A DNA stretch of 64,000 bases from the NCBI GenBank assembly GCA_004794785.1, contig SJOL01006480.1:553791-617790 (forward strand), read 5' to 3'. Positions 35,314 to 48,000 of this stretch are shown here, in pieces. Within the stretch, counting starts at the first letter, position 1. Every line of letters begins with the position of its first letter. The notes below the pieces were generated by a model. That model did not search any database. It saw only the letters and a list, made by a program, of their open reading frames with translations, and was not told where the DNA came from. The translations under genes were made by a program, and so were the position numbers. This DNA comes from Opisthorchis felineus (Eukaryota; Platyhelminthes; Trematoda; Opisthorchiida; Opisthorchiidae).

Positions 35314-35545
35314 GATAGATTCAAGCGTACTAAAGCAGTTGGTGGAAGAGATGTGTAGTACATATGGCCATTTGTTGGCAACGATCGATCTTCCCGTTTC
35401 TATCCGAGAATCGGTTTTGCCTTTCGTCATGACCTCAGAAGAGTTATTTCGTTTGCATGCTAAATATATGAGAAAACATCCCAATTACACTTTGGGAGAC
35501 AGGCAGCGAAATCACATCGAAAACAGAGTTGAGAAGAACGATTGA
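35314..35545 (+). CDS. Putative exon, unknown protein
   Basis: A pyrimidine-rich stretch and TTGTAG (to 35313) precede an open segment of about 76 codons that looks protein-like. It contains SVLKQLVEEM, ATIDLPVSIRESVLPF and EELFRLHAKYMRKHP, and ends ...NRVEKND then TGA (35543-35545). It could be a terminal exon of an upstream gene. Alternatively, reading from the ATG at 35240, it would be a first exon with a hydrophobic start (AWRVFVYICLALTTLL). No good donor is visible, so I favour a terminal exon or a chance frame. I do not recognise the family. Confidence 0.25.
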
Positions 35546-35862
35546 GAGTCGACTTGGTCACCTAACTCAACCGAATGCGGTAAACTCGGGCGATATCCCC
35601 TCGTTGACTCTTACCCGTCTGCGGAAGATAACATAAGGTGTTTGTAGATAATATGCGAATTCAGGTGTGACTTCTCTCGTCAGACTGCGCCATAACGCCT
35701 GGCGACTCATGATCATGGCCTGAGATCGTGCTCTCATATATATGATGGACCCGAACTACGCCCATTTTCCTTTTGTCTCTTGTCGGTCAGTTTTCTCGGA
35801 CACATTTGAATGCTGTATTGTGGGCTTCACCCTCCGAACCCTTGTCTAACTTTTCTTCGTAG

Positions 35863-36084
35863 CTAACTGTCAGGTGGCCGTACAACTGAATTCCGCAACA
35901 GGAGCCGGTTCAGAAGCCGGTGGTATCGTTATACCATACCGTCCCCAATGTCGCAGTGATCGACCCGAACTGTTTGAGGCTCGACAGTGCAGTCAGCACG
36001 ATTGTTTCTGTGTGAATGTGACTACCGGAGCTGTCTTCACCGGTACTCGCGCCAGCCCCTCAGAAGTTGGGGATTGTTCAACTG
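35863..36084 (+). CDS. Exon encoding a thyroglobulin type-1 domain
   Basis: The acceptor is TTTTCTTCGTAG (to 35862) and the donor CTG|GTGAGG (35085-type consensus at 36085). The exon is 222 nt, phase 1-1, typical of a shuffled extracellular module. The translation has the six-cysteine Tg1 pattern: NC near the start, then PQC, RQC, HDCFCV (the family's C-x-C-V core, usually CWCV) and GDC at the end. [10 protein letters not shown] occupies the position of the usual 'G...GT' loop. Tg1 domains often inhibit cysteine proteases or bind matrix components; which applies here is unknown. F replaces the core W. Confidence 0.8.
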
Positions 36085-39000
36085 GTGAGGATTCTGCCTC
36101 TTGTTATATTTGTTTGTTACGGTTATGCTCCCAGTATGATTTTGCATCACTATTCACAGTCTATGAGCTCGAGAGAACTCAGTGGTTAAGGCGCGGAATT
36201 ACTAACCGAAGGTCCTTGGTTGGAACCCAACCTCTACATTTCGACTGCTCCTGTTTAGGCTTGGGCAACCTGGTAGTATCTCAGTCTTCGTGCTTCCTTC
36301 GGGTGGCATGGCAGCTATGCACCAAGAGTGTGTTACAGCTGAACCACTATTGCAGCCTATAAAGCAGAAATAAAGGTGAGCTCTACACATCACAACTCTC
36401 TACTGGGTGCTACATGTGTGAATTGACTATGGGATGGAGCCTGAGGCTGGATATGGTGGGTTCACGTAGCATAGCCGCTATAATTCCTTGACTGCCTGTA
36501 CTTTATACTCCCTAAACTCCTGGTCGTAGTGAAAAGTTGCAGCACCGTTTGACTGCTCGTCTCTTTCATTCTCCATAGGTTCATTAAGTGGAGCCATTAT
36601 TAGGACAGTTAAGTTCCATCATCTATCACAGGTGCATTGATATCCATGATGATGGGGCTCTTATGAACTACCCCGCACTGCACTTGAGACGTGTTGTTTG
36701 AATAAATAATTGGATTCTTTTCCGCCTTCCTTTCCGCCAAGCAACGAGCCGGGTCACTCGGTTCATCGTTTTTCCGGGATGGTGCTTTGGGGAGGGGGCA
36801 GGATTTTAAGAATCCACGTTACTTTCTCAACTGTTGACCAAATAATTGAGTCGGGACACAACTTACTCATAAGTGACCACTCAGAAACCATCTAAAGAGA
36901 ATTTTACAAGAGCAGATTAGTTTTCATGCTCTTTTGCTTTTCGGTGTAATCTCTGGTGCTTGGCTCTTCTGACATCATGGTTGAGAAGTATTCCACAGGC
37001 TCTTTGGTTTTTACATGTCAACATCGGGAGGTACTAGCTGGATGCCCTGCTCCGCTTAACTGTTCAGTGTTAGCTCTTGGCGAGTCGAGAATTTTTAAGG
37101 TTCAGTCATAATCTGTTGACCATTTGAGCTTTTATTCAGGGATGACCTGTCAAGGTCCGTAAGTGTTGGCAAGCGCACTGGTAAGTATTCACTAAGTGAC
37201 TTCATTAACCTAATTTGTCAGCGTTTCATCGAGCGATGGCAGTACGCTGTGGTGTTGTGATAAGGTGGAAAAAGTAAACGCTCGACTCTTTTTGTTTCAC
37301 CGTCGGTCGAAAAATGCAGGTCATCGGAAGCACAACACTACTAATAGGTCAGTTCCCCCCCCCCCAACTTACTGATCTGTTGTCGCTTATGAGATTCTCT
37401 TCGTAAAGCCGCACCGAAAATGGGAATATTATCTGCTTGGGAAGAGTGAGAGAATTCTGCCTTTTTTCTACTGTTCTTATAACAATATTATCTCTTCAAC
37501 AATTTGAACAAGATGATAAAAAGGTCAAACGTTGTAGATGCTTGCATTTCGAAGTGGCTCGTCAGTATCGAATCACCACTGACCGGAAAACGGATCTTGA
37601 TGATATGCCTACGACGAGGTGGGGCTAACAGCATGGATACAGATAATCGATAGTTGTTCAGCTGTAACACCCTTTCGGTGCCTAGCTGCCATGCCACCCG
37701 AAGGAAGCACGAGGGCTCGGATGCTGCCAGGTTGCCCAAGCCTAGACAGGAGAAGTCGAGATGCAGAGGATGCATGGATATAGGCCGATCAGTCGATGAT
37801 AAGATGGAATTAGCTTAATACAAGTACACTCACAAGGTCGAACTGTCTCCGAGCATGATCAAGCATTTCATACTTCGAGCTAAATGCTTATTAGAGAGCA
37901 TCCTGTAGTGAAATGTAGCGGTTTGCCGAAGTCATTTGAGGGGGGGGGTGTTGCATCTTTTGTAGTTTCTTGTTAGAGTGAACTGCTGAAGCTGTTATAA
38001 GCCATCACTTATTGCGTCCCATTTTTCCATTTTACTATTCTCTCCATTTTGGGGTTTTCCAACGAAACGCGTTGAACCATAATGAATAGTTTTTCACCGT
38101 CTCTGATGGAGATGATTATGAAGTGCCATTTTGTCCGTTGTAGTGCAATAATCTACCCCCCCCCCTAGTTGACCCACTTTTATCTTTTTCTCCTCGCACC
38201 TCACAGCTCTATACTCAGTCCTGTTGGCCATACGTACGCCCGTTTTCAACTGGTCCTCCTCACTCGCACGTAAATCAGAAGGCTACCGTTTGGATGATGA
38301 GGTAGTCTCCAGTTTGACCAAAGCGCAAGATGCCGAGCTACGTGACCGCATCCGGTTCGGCTTAGAGGGCATTCTGAAATCGGTTGGTGGATTTCAACGG
38401 GTTATCAACGTGAAGCAGCTAATCACAGTAGCCCAACACTCACCAAGAGATCCGCTTACCGGTGGGCTGATCTATTACCGCGCTCAGATTGTCTCTGTCG
38501 GTCATTCGTCAGTGCAGGATCCGCAGGACCTCATTCGACATCGCCTCCATGAGGGTCACATTCCCAGTCTGGGTTACGTGGATCCCAGTGTGAGCCGGAT
38601 AGACTTGTTGGAGAGTAAGGTTGAGGGTAGGTCCCTTTGTAGGAGCTTTGTATCGTGTTCTGTCCAACCATGCCTTTTCGAATATTTCTACTAAACAAGT
38701 GTAAAGTTGCAGAAAACGACTGACCCTGATATCTAGAGAGTTTACATAAAAGCAAAAATAAATGGATCATACCATTACAATATAAGATACAGTTGATGGC
38801 CTTTTTTCTCCGCATAACTTGTTCTTGTAGCGACAAGCCAACCCATTGACTTTGAGTGGCAAACCACATAAGGCCTGCATAGTGTAGGCGGTGGACAGCA
38901 GCGTGAATTGCTGTTTGAATCGCTGAAATGCGCGTTACTGTTGTTGCCGCGCCCGTCGGTAAAAAACATTCACCAATGTCAGCACTTATAACAAGTCTTC

Positions 39001-42000
39001 GTAAACCCTCGTTATTCCCATGATCCGACATATTTATGGCAAGGGGGCTTCAACTCGTAAATCTTATGACCCAACAGAGCTCTCGGATCTGTAGAATGGC
39101 ACGGATTGGTAGCTTCATATCAGCTTCGTGCTCTGTGTTGACTAGAGAACAACCACCCTGATGCAGTTAGCTTGATTTGTGATTCTATCTTGCTTGGGCG
39201 GAGAAAATTCCTACGTACTAATATAGGCTCATGGGCTCGATTTTGTCACTGAAATGGCCTTGGTCATTTTAACCGCGGTCCTTGTGACCGTTTCTACTCC
39301 GCATCTGATGCACTAATCGTCTAGGATGGAGATAGGAGCATTTTCCAGGTGTGTGATGTGGATATCTATCTCCTCTACCAGGAATTTCCCGACTTTAGAG
39401 CTCACCCCTGCATGTAATTTTGTGATCATTGTTTAATAAACGATTCTTTTTCACGTACCGTCCGATCAACCGCATACTTGCTGTGCCGCGACTACCTCCT
39501 ATGTTAGGATGGGCTGGTTCCAAGGACGTCATGAATTATAGCTCTCCACACGCAGCGAACAGCAGCAAGGAACACCTCGGTAAGCAGTCGACGTCATATT
39601 TTGAGCTGACCGGCGCGACAAAGCTAGCTTGCGCAGGGAATGTAAAAAGGGCCATCTTCATCAGTTCATCTTTCAGTTTGAGAAGTGCTCTTCCGATCCA
39701 TTGTAGACTGTGCTGTTAGGTCTAGACAGATTTGTTATTCCGAAGCAACGTTGATGTGCATCATGGTGAGACAGTCGATAGCGTCGGCCTGCTCTAACGA
39801 TGATCCTTAAACACCAGTAATCAAACACTTCAAGCTGACAAATATCTTCTATCCGTAACAACCACGTCTCGGGTCTGTAAAGTTGGACAGGACGAACAAC
39901 TATTCGGTAGGTTCGAATGTCGGTTCCGCACCACAAAGCACTCTTCAGTTGAAGGTATCGGCGGCATGGTTTTCGGCTTCGTTCTTTGCCTGGCCACTAG
40001 TTACAATGAGGGATCTGATGTACCTGATGACTTCAACCGGTGCTGGTGATATTCCTGTACCGGCTGCACGCGTTGATACTGTACGTTTTGGCAGTTTTAT
40101 TTCCAAGGCCGATCATTGTGACGTATTGCCTAATACGGTCGGATGTAATTGTGATGCTGTTAAAACCATTACCAAGGAATACAATACCAACGTACTCGAG
40201 GTCTGATCGCCATAAGCCATACCTTTGGTCGCACTCCTGGATGGTACTCAAAGATTTTTTCTATTATCCGAACAATAGCGTAACTGAGAGAGACAGGAAA
40301 AAGCGGACATCCCTGATGTTTCATGATTCGGCAGATGAAATCGTCGAACTCTTCGTCTTGCACCCGGATTTGAGCTTCAGTAGCGGAGTGGTGCGACCTC
40401 ATGAAGCGTTCTGGTTTACATGACGCTCCGTGATTTAGCACGTTTTACAACACATCGTGTTCTATGGAGTAAAGTATAGCGTACGAGTTAAGCAGACCGT
40501 TGTTGGTTGTTGGAACTTGAAGCGGTATTTGACTATACACCACATAATATATCTGATGAATACAGCCCCAATTAGGACGGAGCCTTTCTTGGTTAAGGCA
40601 GGCTTCTCTGGATTGGGACCCTGGGACTCAGATCACCAATGGTTAATGACATTGGCAGAAATGGCCCAATCGCGCAGTCAGTGGTGCTCGTGCATCAAAG
40701 CTATCGCCTTCAATGCGTAGCTACCCAATTTCCGAACAAACTAAACATGCCTTCGCCTCCAAGGCTTGGTTGTATGTCACACACTCCCGTTTTCCGGTGA
40801 TGGAAACTGTAGCAGCTGGACCCAATGTGCCTATGGGACACAGTTTATGGCTGATAAGTTGAATTGAATTGAATTGGTTAAGGCAGGTGCATGAATACCT
40901 CTCAGCTACAGTGGTTTGGCAGGCGCGAGGTGACCATCTTTGAAGCGGTACCTAGTAAACCGATACTATGATAATCCTTGCAGACTGTCTCGTCGCCTTA
41001 GGGAATGATAGCATAATAAGTGTACGCCATTCGTATGGTACTACTTATACGATTTCCAAATAAAGCAAACGACGCCATCTTTTCCTGGCTTCTTTATTTT
41101 CCAGCTCCTGACAAGCATTATGATTGTTTTTTTTTGGGTGGCAGGATGCAGCTGAGAGATGTAGGTGCCGATAACAGGGTACTTGGGTGGTTTTTAGCGA
41201 TTGGCCGGCCGGTTTACCAAATTCAGGGGAGCGCGCTGGGTTTTCCGATATTCAACGTGGGACGGCTAATGCAGTTTGTTTGAGACAGTCTTCAACCTGG
41301 ACCATCAGATATTGGCTAGTTTGAGCAACAGTAATCAACATTGTTACCCTCCAGTTCGAAGCGAATATGTTAGTTTAGTGCCTAACGGATGTCAGTGCCG
41401 CCCAGGAAATAGATGTTGAGGCAATGAACAGCACCGAGTAGAATGTCTTGTTGGATATAGTTCGAATCGTGTGCATATGAGCGCATGACCCCTCACTTTA
41501 TTGTTTTCCTCTGCCCGTCAGTACGCTCGGCAGTCTCCCACCGGAGGAACATAGAGCGGATGAATTAGGATTTAGCGAAGGTGGTGTCTCCCTCATTTTT
41601 TAATATCACTTCAGAAGGTGCTCTTTTCGGCCGGTAAAATACCTGCTGGAGACGAACATCGCGTTTTTGGTCGGCATGATTCCGTAGCTTGGCGCGTGCA
41701 CTAAGCAGATGTTTCCGCATTTCAAGGACTATAGTTCGGGTGCAGGATGCTTTACTTGCAGAGGGCCCCGTAGCATAAAAGTAATTAGTGCTGTGATACG
41801 GTATGTTCATGATGTTTTCATGGTAATGTGGTACAATTAGTCCCTCGAGCACCCGTTTTTTTCTCGAGGATGAACCTCCAAACCCATTGTGACCTGCAAC
41901 GCAGCAGGGACTTTGCAGAGCATTTCATTACTGTCGTTAGATTCCGATTTCGTCCGCCCAACTTGTTGGGACCGATAAATTCCTGCGCTATTGTTAATTT

Positions 42001-45000
42001 TTACTTGTGTGTTAACCAATACCCTAATAGACAGTTGGTCAGGCTATGACGGTAGACAGTCGCTCTCGCCCTTTCACTTCGATAGAAACACGTGCGTCGC
42101 AAGAAGGCATTGAATGGAACTTTTTCAACAGAAGCTGTCTGTTAACAGGTTTCTTGAGAGCATTTTAATGTTTTGCGAAGGACAACTTTACTTTTTCCCC
42201 TGGACACCAACCTCAGGCCATACTCAGGCGTTTGGAGGCAACCGTACATACTGCGGGGGGGGGGGGGATAAGGGACATTTTTTTTATAAATTTTTTGCCA
42301 TTGACGCGGACGTTGCACTTTTCGCAGAGGTAGTAGTCGATTTTATGGCAGCTGGTCAATAAAACAAAATGCTGTACCACACGCTCGCTAAGGCCTTTTT
42401 CCATCTCTCAAGTATCCACGTTCTGCGGACTTGTATGTAATATCTGGTGGTTCCAGGTGCAAGTTCCGGGAGCAAGGGTACTGAACAGTCTCCAGTGTTT
42501 GGCCACTTAGTTACAGGTCGATTTGAGCGACGGCTGTTCCAGTTACCCTCTGGTACACAGCATATGATTTGTAGCCCAAAGTAATGGCTAACTCAACCTA
42601 CAGTAACTTCGTGTACGTATTCTTTCATTCTACTGTGACATCATAGCCAGCATATGGGAATCTCCTTGAGGTTCTAGAAAGGTTTGTGACAGAATCCTTA
42701 GACTCCAGAACCAATTAAGCAACTTTGGACTTCAATCGTCCGAATTTTTGAACGGCTTTTGACTGTCTCCTGCAGTCTCTGTCCACCTGTACCATCCTGA
42801 CTCGTGTTTTTAGATTCTTATCTTATGTCCATGTGTATTCCATCTTTGCACGCCATTTCATTCTCTCTTCACCTTGCATGCACCAGGTGTTTTCTGCACT
42901 ATAGGTAGTTACTGACTGACCCGTTGCCACTGTTCTGCAACAGTGATCACTGCTCGTACAGGTAAAATGTCGGGCGGACTCAACCAACAGTTCTTTTTCA
43001 AATTCCGGATCGTGTATTGCTTTCTTCGTACCCTCTGAAAAGGGGTGGCTCAGTAGGATTGAGGAAGTCCCTGGCCATTCAACAGTGATGGCACGTAATA
43101 GCTTGGGATAAAACATCGTTGTAACGTTACGACCAAACTTTTCTCTGGACCAAGACACGACTGTTGCCTGTGGCAAAAGTTCTGTCTATCCGCTGGGCTT
43201 TCGCTATCCATCATTTATTGGACTATCTGCCGTTTGATTTCTGAGGCATCTTCGTGCATCCTCTTAGTCGTTGCTTATCGTTGCCTCCCATATCCTTTTC
43301 GTCACAAGGTGTCTTGAACCGCATGATGTTCACACATTTTTCGTACGTAAGCTTTCAAAACACCGTATTTGTGCTTGTTTCTTCGTATATGTACTTTCGG
43401 ACCCTTGTGGTAACTTTTTTGTCGCTAAATCTGATAGATGCATGCTTGTCGTCGCTGCTACAGCTGTTGCTAAACTCTCCTCGCTCATTTTTCTTTCAGA
43501 TCCCACCAGTCTCACTGTGTCAGACACTGCCGTTCCTGACCCCAGCCCACCGAATCCTTCGTCTACTCAAGTCAGTTCAACCAGTGTTCATCCTTAGTGT
43601 GTTTTTCTCTGCGTAATGTGGTTCCTTGTTGCCCGTAATCTGTGCCTGTGTGCAAATTCGGCATCTCGACTACTGTTGCTTAGGCAAGCCCTCGTGCTTC
43701 TCTCGCGTGGTATGGTAGCCATACACTGAAATGGTGTTACAGCTCAACGATTACTATCCTTGTTATAATGTGTAAAACGATCAGCTGCTCCTAAGGACAC
43801 GATAGGTCCGTCACTCACAGCTGTTTCCCTTTCTGTAATTTCGGCGATGACCCATTTTGTACTGATCAGACATGAAATGACTTGGTTGCATCTCCTATGA
43901 CAATGTCTGTAGCAGTTGTCGGTGGGAAATGCTTGTCGTGCCGAACAAATTTTCCCAATTACTGTAGCGTGGATGCGTGACCTTTTGTCGGACAACTTTT
44001 TTAAATACTATTTCACGGCCGAGTAACGTTCCGACTTTTTGTGAATGTCTTTTAGTTCGTTTGTGATTGTCGCCACTACGGTTCCGGTTTGAGATGCGTT
44101 CACATTGTATCCGATTGGTTGACTGTTGCGAGGTTGACGTTCGCTCTGCCCCGATACATCGTTGCTGTTTCGCCTGGTAGTCAGTTCACACGTATGCACA
44201 TGTCTACAAGCGCAACTTACCACGAATACCCATGGGGAATGTCATCAGAATTTGTGATAACTGCGTGTCAGTATGCCTTGCCTAGCAGACAATGTGTCGC
44301 CTATCGATCTTCCGCTTGCGAAACCTTGAATCATCGGATGTTGGTGAAGTCGAGTTGTCTCCTTGTCCTTCGTCCACCAATGTCACATGCAGCTCTAAAT
44401 GTGATGTTTGCGCTAGGTCTCAAAATTGTCCGCACGTGTGCGTCTTTCTTCTTAGGTGTAGTAGGTAGTACAGATAGGTACATTTGTAGCACTGTCTTGG
44501 GTTGCGTCGATGAACCGTACTCCCCAAATGTTCGATTTGTTTTTTTATACAAGCGAAGTTTGATGGACATAATTTATGTCCATAACAACGTCTATCAGAG
44601 TGTGAAAGACCTGTGAATCGCACCGATCTATTTCGATCACTTCGCAACTGTCCATACATGGGTCCCCTAAATGGAACAACCGCTTTACCTAAATAATCCC
44701 CGAAATCTACTGTCTCACTCACCGCACATCCACCCTCATGCTTGCAGCACGCTAACTAATAACATTACACAACAGTGAGCTAGCCCACGTAGTGACGGAG
44801 TTGATTAATGTCTCGGTCGCACGACGTAACAGTCAAAAGTTATGTCACACCAAGGGAAACGTCGAACATTATCTGTAAGGAAATAACGTAACACTCCATC
44901 CTGGCACGTCACTGAATTTCGCAGTCTATAATGTTAGATAGATAGTACAGCTTGGACACCAAGCCGCACTTGTCCAAACAGTGGAAGCCCTCGAATAAGA

Positions 45001-48000
45001 CATTCCTCCCCCTTCTGACTTGAGGAGTTCCACTCGCACTCCAGTTACCATTTGATGTCCACAGTGACATTTACCGGGAGTCACGAGGTGATGGTCACTA
45101 GACAAAGTGGGGCTAGGATTACATCTAGTATAGTTACTGAATATACTCTTGGCTACTCCAACTTCGTGTCGTAAGCACAAAGGTGTGCTTATGTCAATCT
45201 GAATGAATTCGGAGCACAGACGTCTAGTTATCATTACCGCCTTTGCACTGACTGGTCGCTATCTGGAATTCGTCAAAGGCGAATTCCATCATCAGCTTGA
45301 TGAACTTCCTAGTGGACAAACAAAAGGTATGATACTAGCTAAAGGCGTGAATGCTCGGGTCAGCGGATTAGAGGTTGATAAGCTCAACTTGGGGGTCGAA
45401 CTCTATCAAAGTCCAAAGTACAGACAAAGACGAACACCTGCTAAAATTGTGTGCCGACAATCAACTATTCGTGTCAAGTACCGACCGTCCCAACAGCTTA
45501 ATGGAAATTTGACCTAGCGTCCCGCTGCGCTACAATGTGGGCCATATAGCAACATGAAGAACTTACGATAGTGTAGTTTTTTTGTTTCGGCTTATACACG
45601 TTTAAGCTACGGGGTGCGTGGCCAATATGAACCAGTGAAACTTTAATAAAGGAAACTACTCACAATGTTGCTGGAAACTCTTCGACAACCCACGACTGGT
45701 TTCGCCTTCTTCGGGCTCATCAGGTAGGCGCAGTCCCCGAGTTTCCGTCAACCTTACGTTCTACTTGAACCCAAATTGGACGGATTTTGACAAATACTCT
45801 CATTTGTATATCAATTTGGTTTTAACGGGAGACCCAGCCCTTGGGCTGTCGAAGAGTTTTCGGCAACATTGTGAGTAGTTTCCTTTATGAAAATATACTG
45901 CGATACGATACCCCGAATATCGTGCCAACTGAATAATGAGACGGCCTTTGTGCTGCACATTCAGTTGAAGAACATCATAAACGAGAGCTTCAGTTGAGTC
46001 TCCCATGAGAACCAAATTGATATGCAACTGAGTGTGTTTGTCAATGAAACTTCATTTTAACCAATGTCATGCGGGATTCGTGGACTAAGTGGCCCCTAAG
46101 AAACTGCCCCATTCTGAGGCGGTGGCCTCCCTTCGAGAATGGATCGTACACTAAACCATGGTTAACGTGTGTTCTGAAATCTCTTCAGAGGATCTATTTT
46201 GAGCGCTAATCTAATCGAGGCTAGTAAGAGGCACATTTGCAAGAGAGTGGGTTTAAAGAATATAAAACGTTGTAACAGTAGAGAATCTTATCGATCCGTT
46301 TTCTATGTAGTGAATGTGACCGGTGATAGTGGAAAGCGCCGCGCAGTAGCGATAAATTACCAGCGTTTGGGTATTTGGGATGTTGCCACCTGGAGGAAAG
46401 TGGAAAAACCGGTGCAGAATGAACACATACATGGGTGGCATAGTAATTGGGCAAATAAATCATGCTACTGAGATCTCTCGGTAAGCAAGGTTATGGATTA
46501 GAGCCGTTGGTAACAGTGCTGATAGTTGCGTGAATAGAAACCTCACAACTGTTGCACTTTGTTGCGATTGACTTTTTTGTTTGACTCCCGACAGACAAAC
46601 TTATGGTAACTAAAAGCGGACCACTCTGTTGTAACCTGCTTTCGTGGCACGATCACGATACAACTGATACGGAGAGGGGTGATTCACTGCTGGACTTGCA
46701 AATTATAAACAGAAGTGATGGAGACACCAGGACCTTTAGGCTAGGAGCTTGCACCTTTGATGATGAACTCTACAGGACGCAAACTAACCATAACGATTTT
46801 CCGTTTTTAATGCAGTTGTTTTTCTCTGAAAACGCCACCTAAAGGGGCCGACTACAGATGGTCCCTTCTGTATGGCTGTCTTCCCAGAGCGTGCAGTCGT
46901 CCTCACTTTTCTTTTATCGAAATATAGGTTCAGAAAAAAGACTTCCTAGAGTACTTTACTGATGGTGACCGAGTATTCATGGATTTATTTGCTTTGCATT
47001 CTCATGAAGTAAACTTAACTACTTTCGCAGTTTCCTTGTAAACTTTGATGCACATTGTCTTTTATGCGGATCGTGGATGTACAGTGGATGAGGAAAGTGA
47101 ACGTAGTGGGTGCAAATTCCGAATCGCCACTTGTAACTGAGAATCCGGCACATTGTTGTAAGTGATCGCTCCAAAAATGCCGTCACATTTACGCCGACGA
47201 GGGAGATGCTGTATTATGTTGAGACCCGGCAAAGCAGCTGTCCTTATCGACACGTTGCCCAGCTGCATACTCTCTTTAGGCTGGAGTGACACCAGACCTA
47301 GATACCACTTCACTCTTCTGAAATTATTGGGAACAAATAACCCATGGTAATCCATTTAGTTGATTTGTTTCACAAGACATACTATTCGTTCCAGAGAGGC
47401 TTCTGTGGTACCAGATTCTGACCATACGTACTTGTGCATTTTGCTGACGGGCGTTGAGAAACTCCACTACTCCCTACTTAAATTGACCTGTCCCAAACGA
47501 TTGTAAGTAAAGTCTTCAACGTTGCCAGTCACTCTCAATTCATGGAGTTTTCTCCCAAAAAACATCTCACACATGAAAAGCTGCGTTTCCATGATGTCCT
47601 TATGAAAATCTGGTGACTCTTCTCTAATTCTGCTTATCAAACTTCGTATCCAAGTTATTTGCTATCGAGGACACTTTGTTTTCGCCGTAGTTCATGAATC
47701 AGGAAACGGACGAGTTTGTGTGCTTTTGAGCGTTAAGCAATCTTCCCTACAAAAATAATGACGGACCACAATAATGTTCGCTCTCTCGTTCCTTATCAAT
47801 GGCACAGTGAACCTCCAATTCCTGGGCATCTAAATGTTCACTTCTGAGAGCCCTTTTACCCTGGAGCTGACAGCTCTACTTTCCAACGTTTATCGTCATC
47901 AGCCACTTGTTTGCAACTAAACATTTGTGCACAGTTAATTGCTAGGATCGGTGTATTTGCTAGATTGAACTTAGTTTATTTTGATTCTTTGGGCATTTGG

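Noticed and set aside
37508..37614. Possible cysteine-containing exon between the Tg1 and SEA-like exons
   Set aside because: Good acceptor and matching 5' phase, but the only donor (GAG|GTGGGG) leaves phase 2, which does not join to the next exon.
42823..43176. 118-codon minus-strand open frame as a gene
   Set aside because: No recognised domain, inside a plus-strand intron, no supporting splice or promoter evidence.
44008..44722. Long overlapping open frames on both strands
   Set aside because: Length alone; no zinc knuckle, protease, RT, transposase or exon borders that I can recognise.
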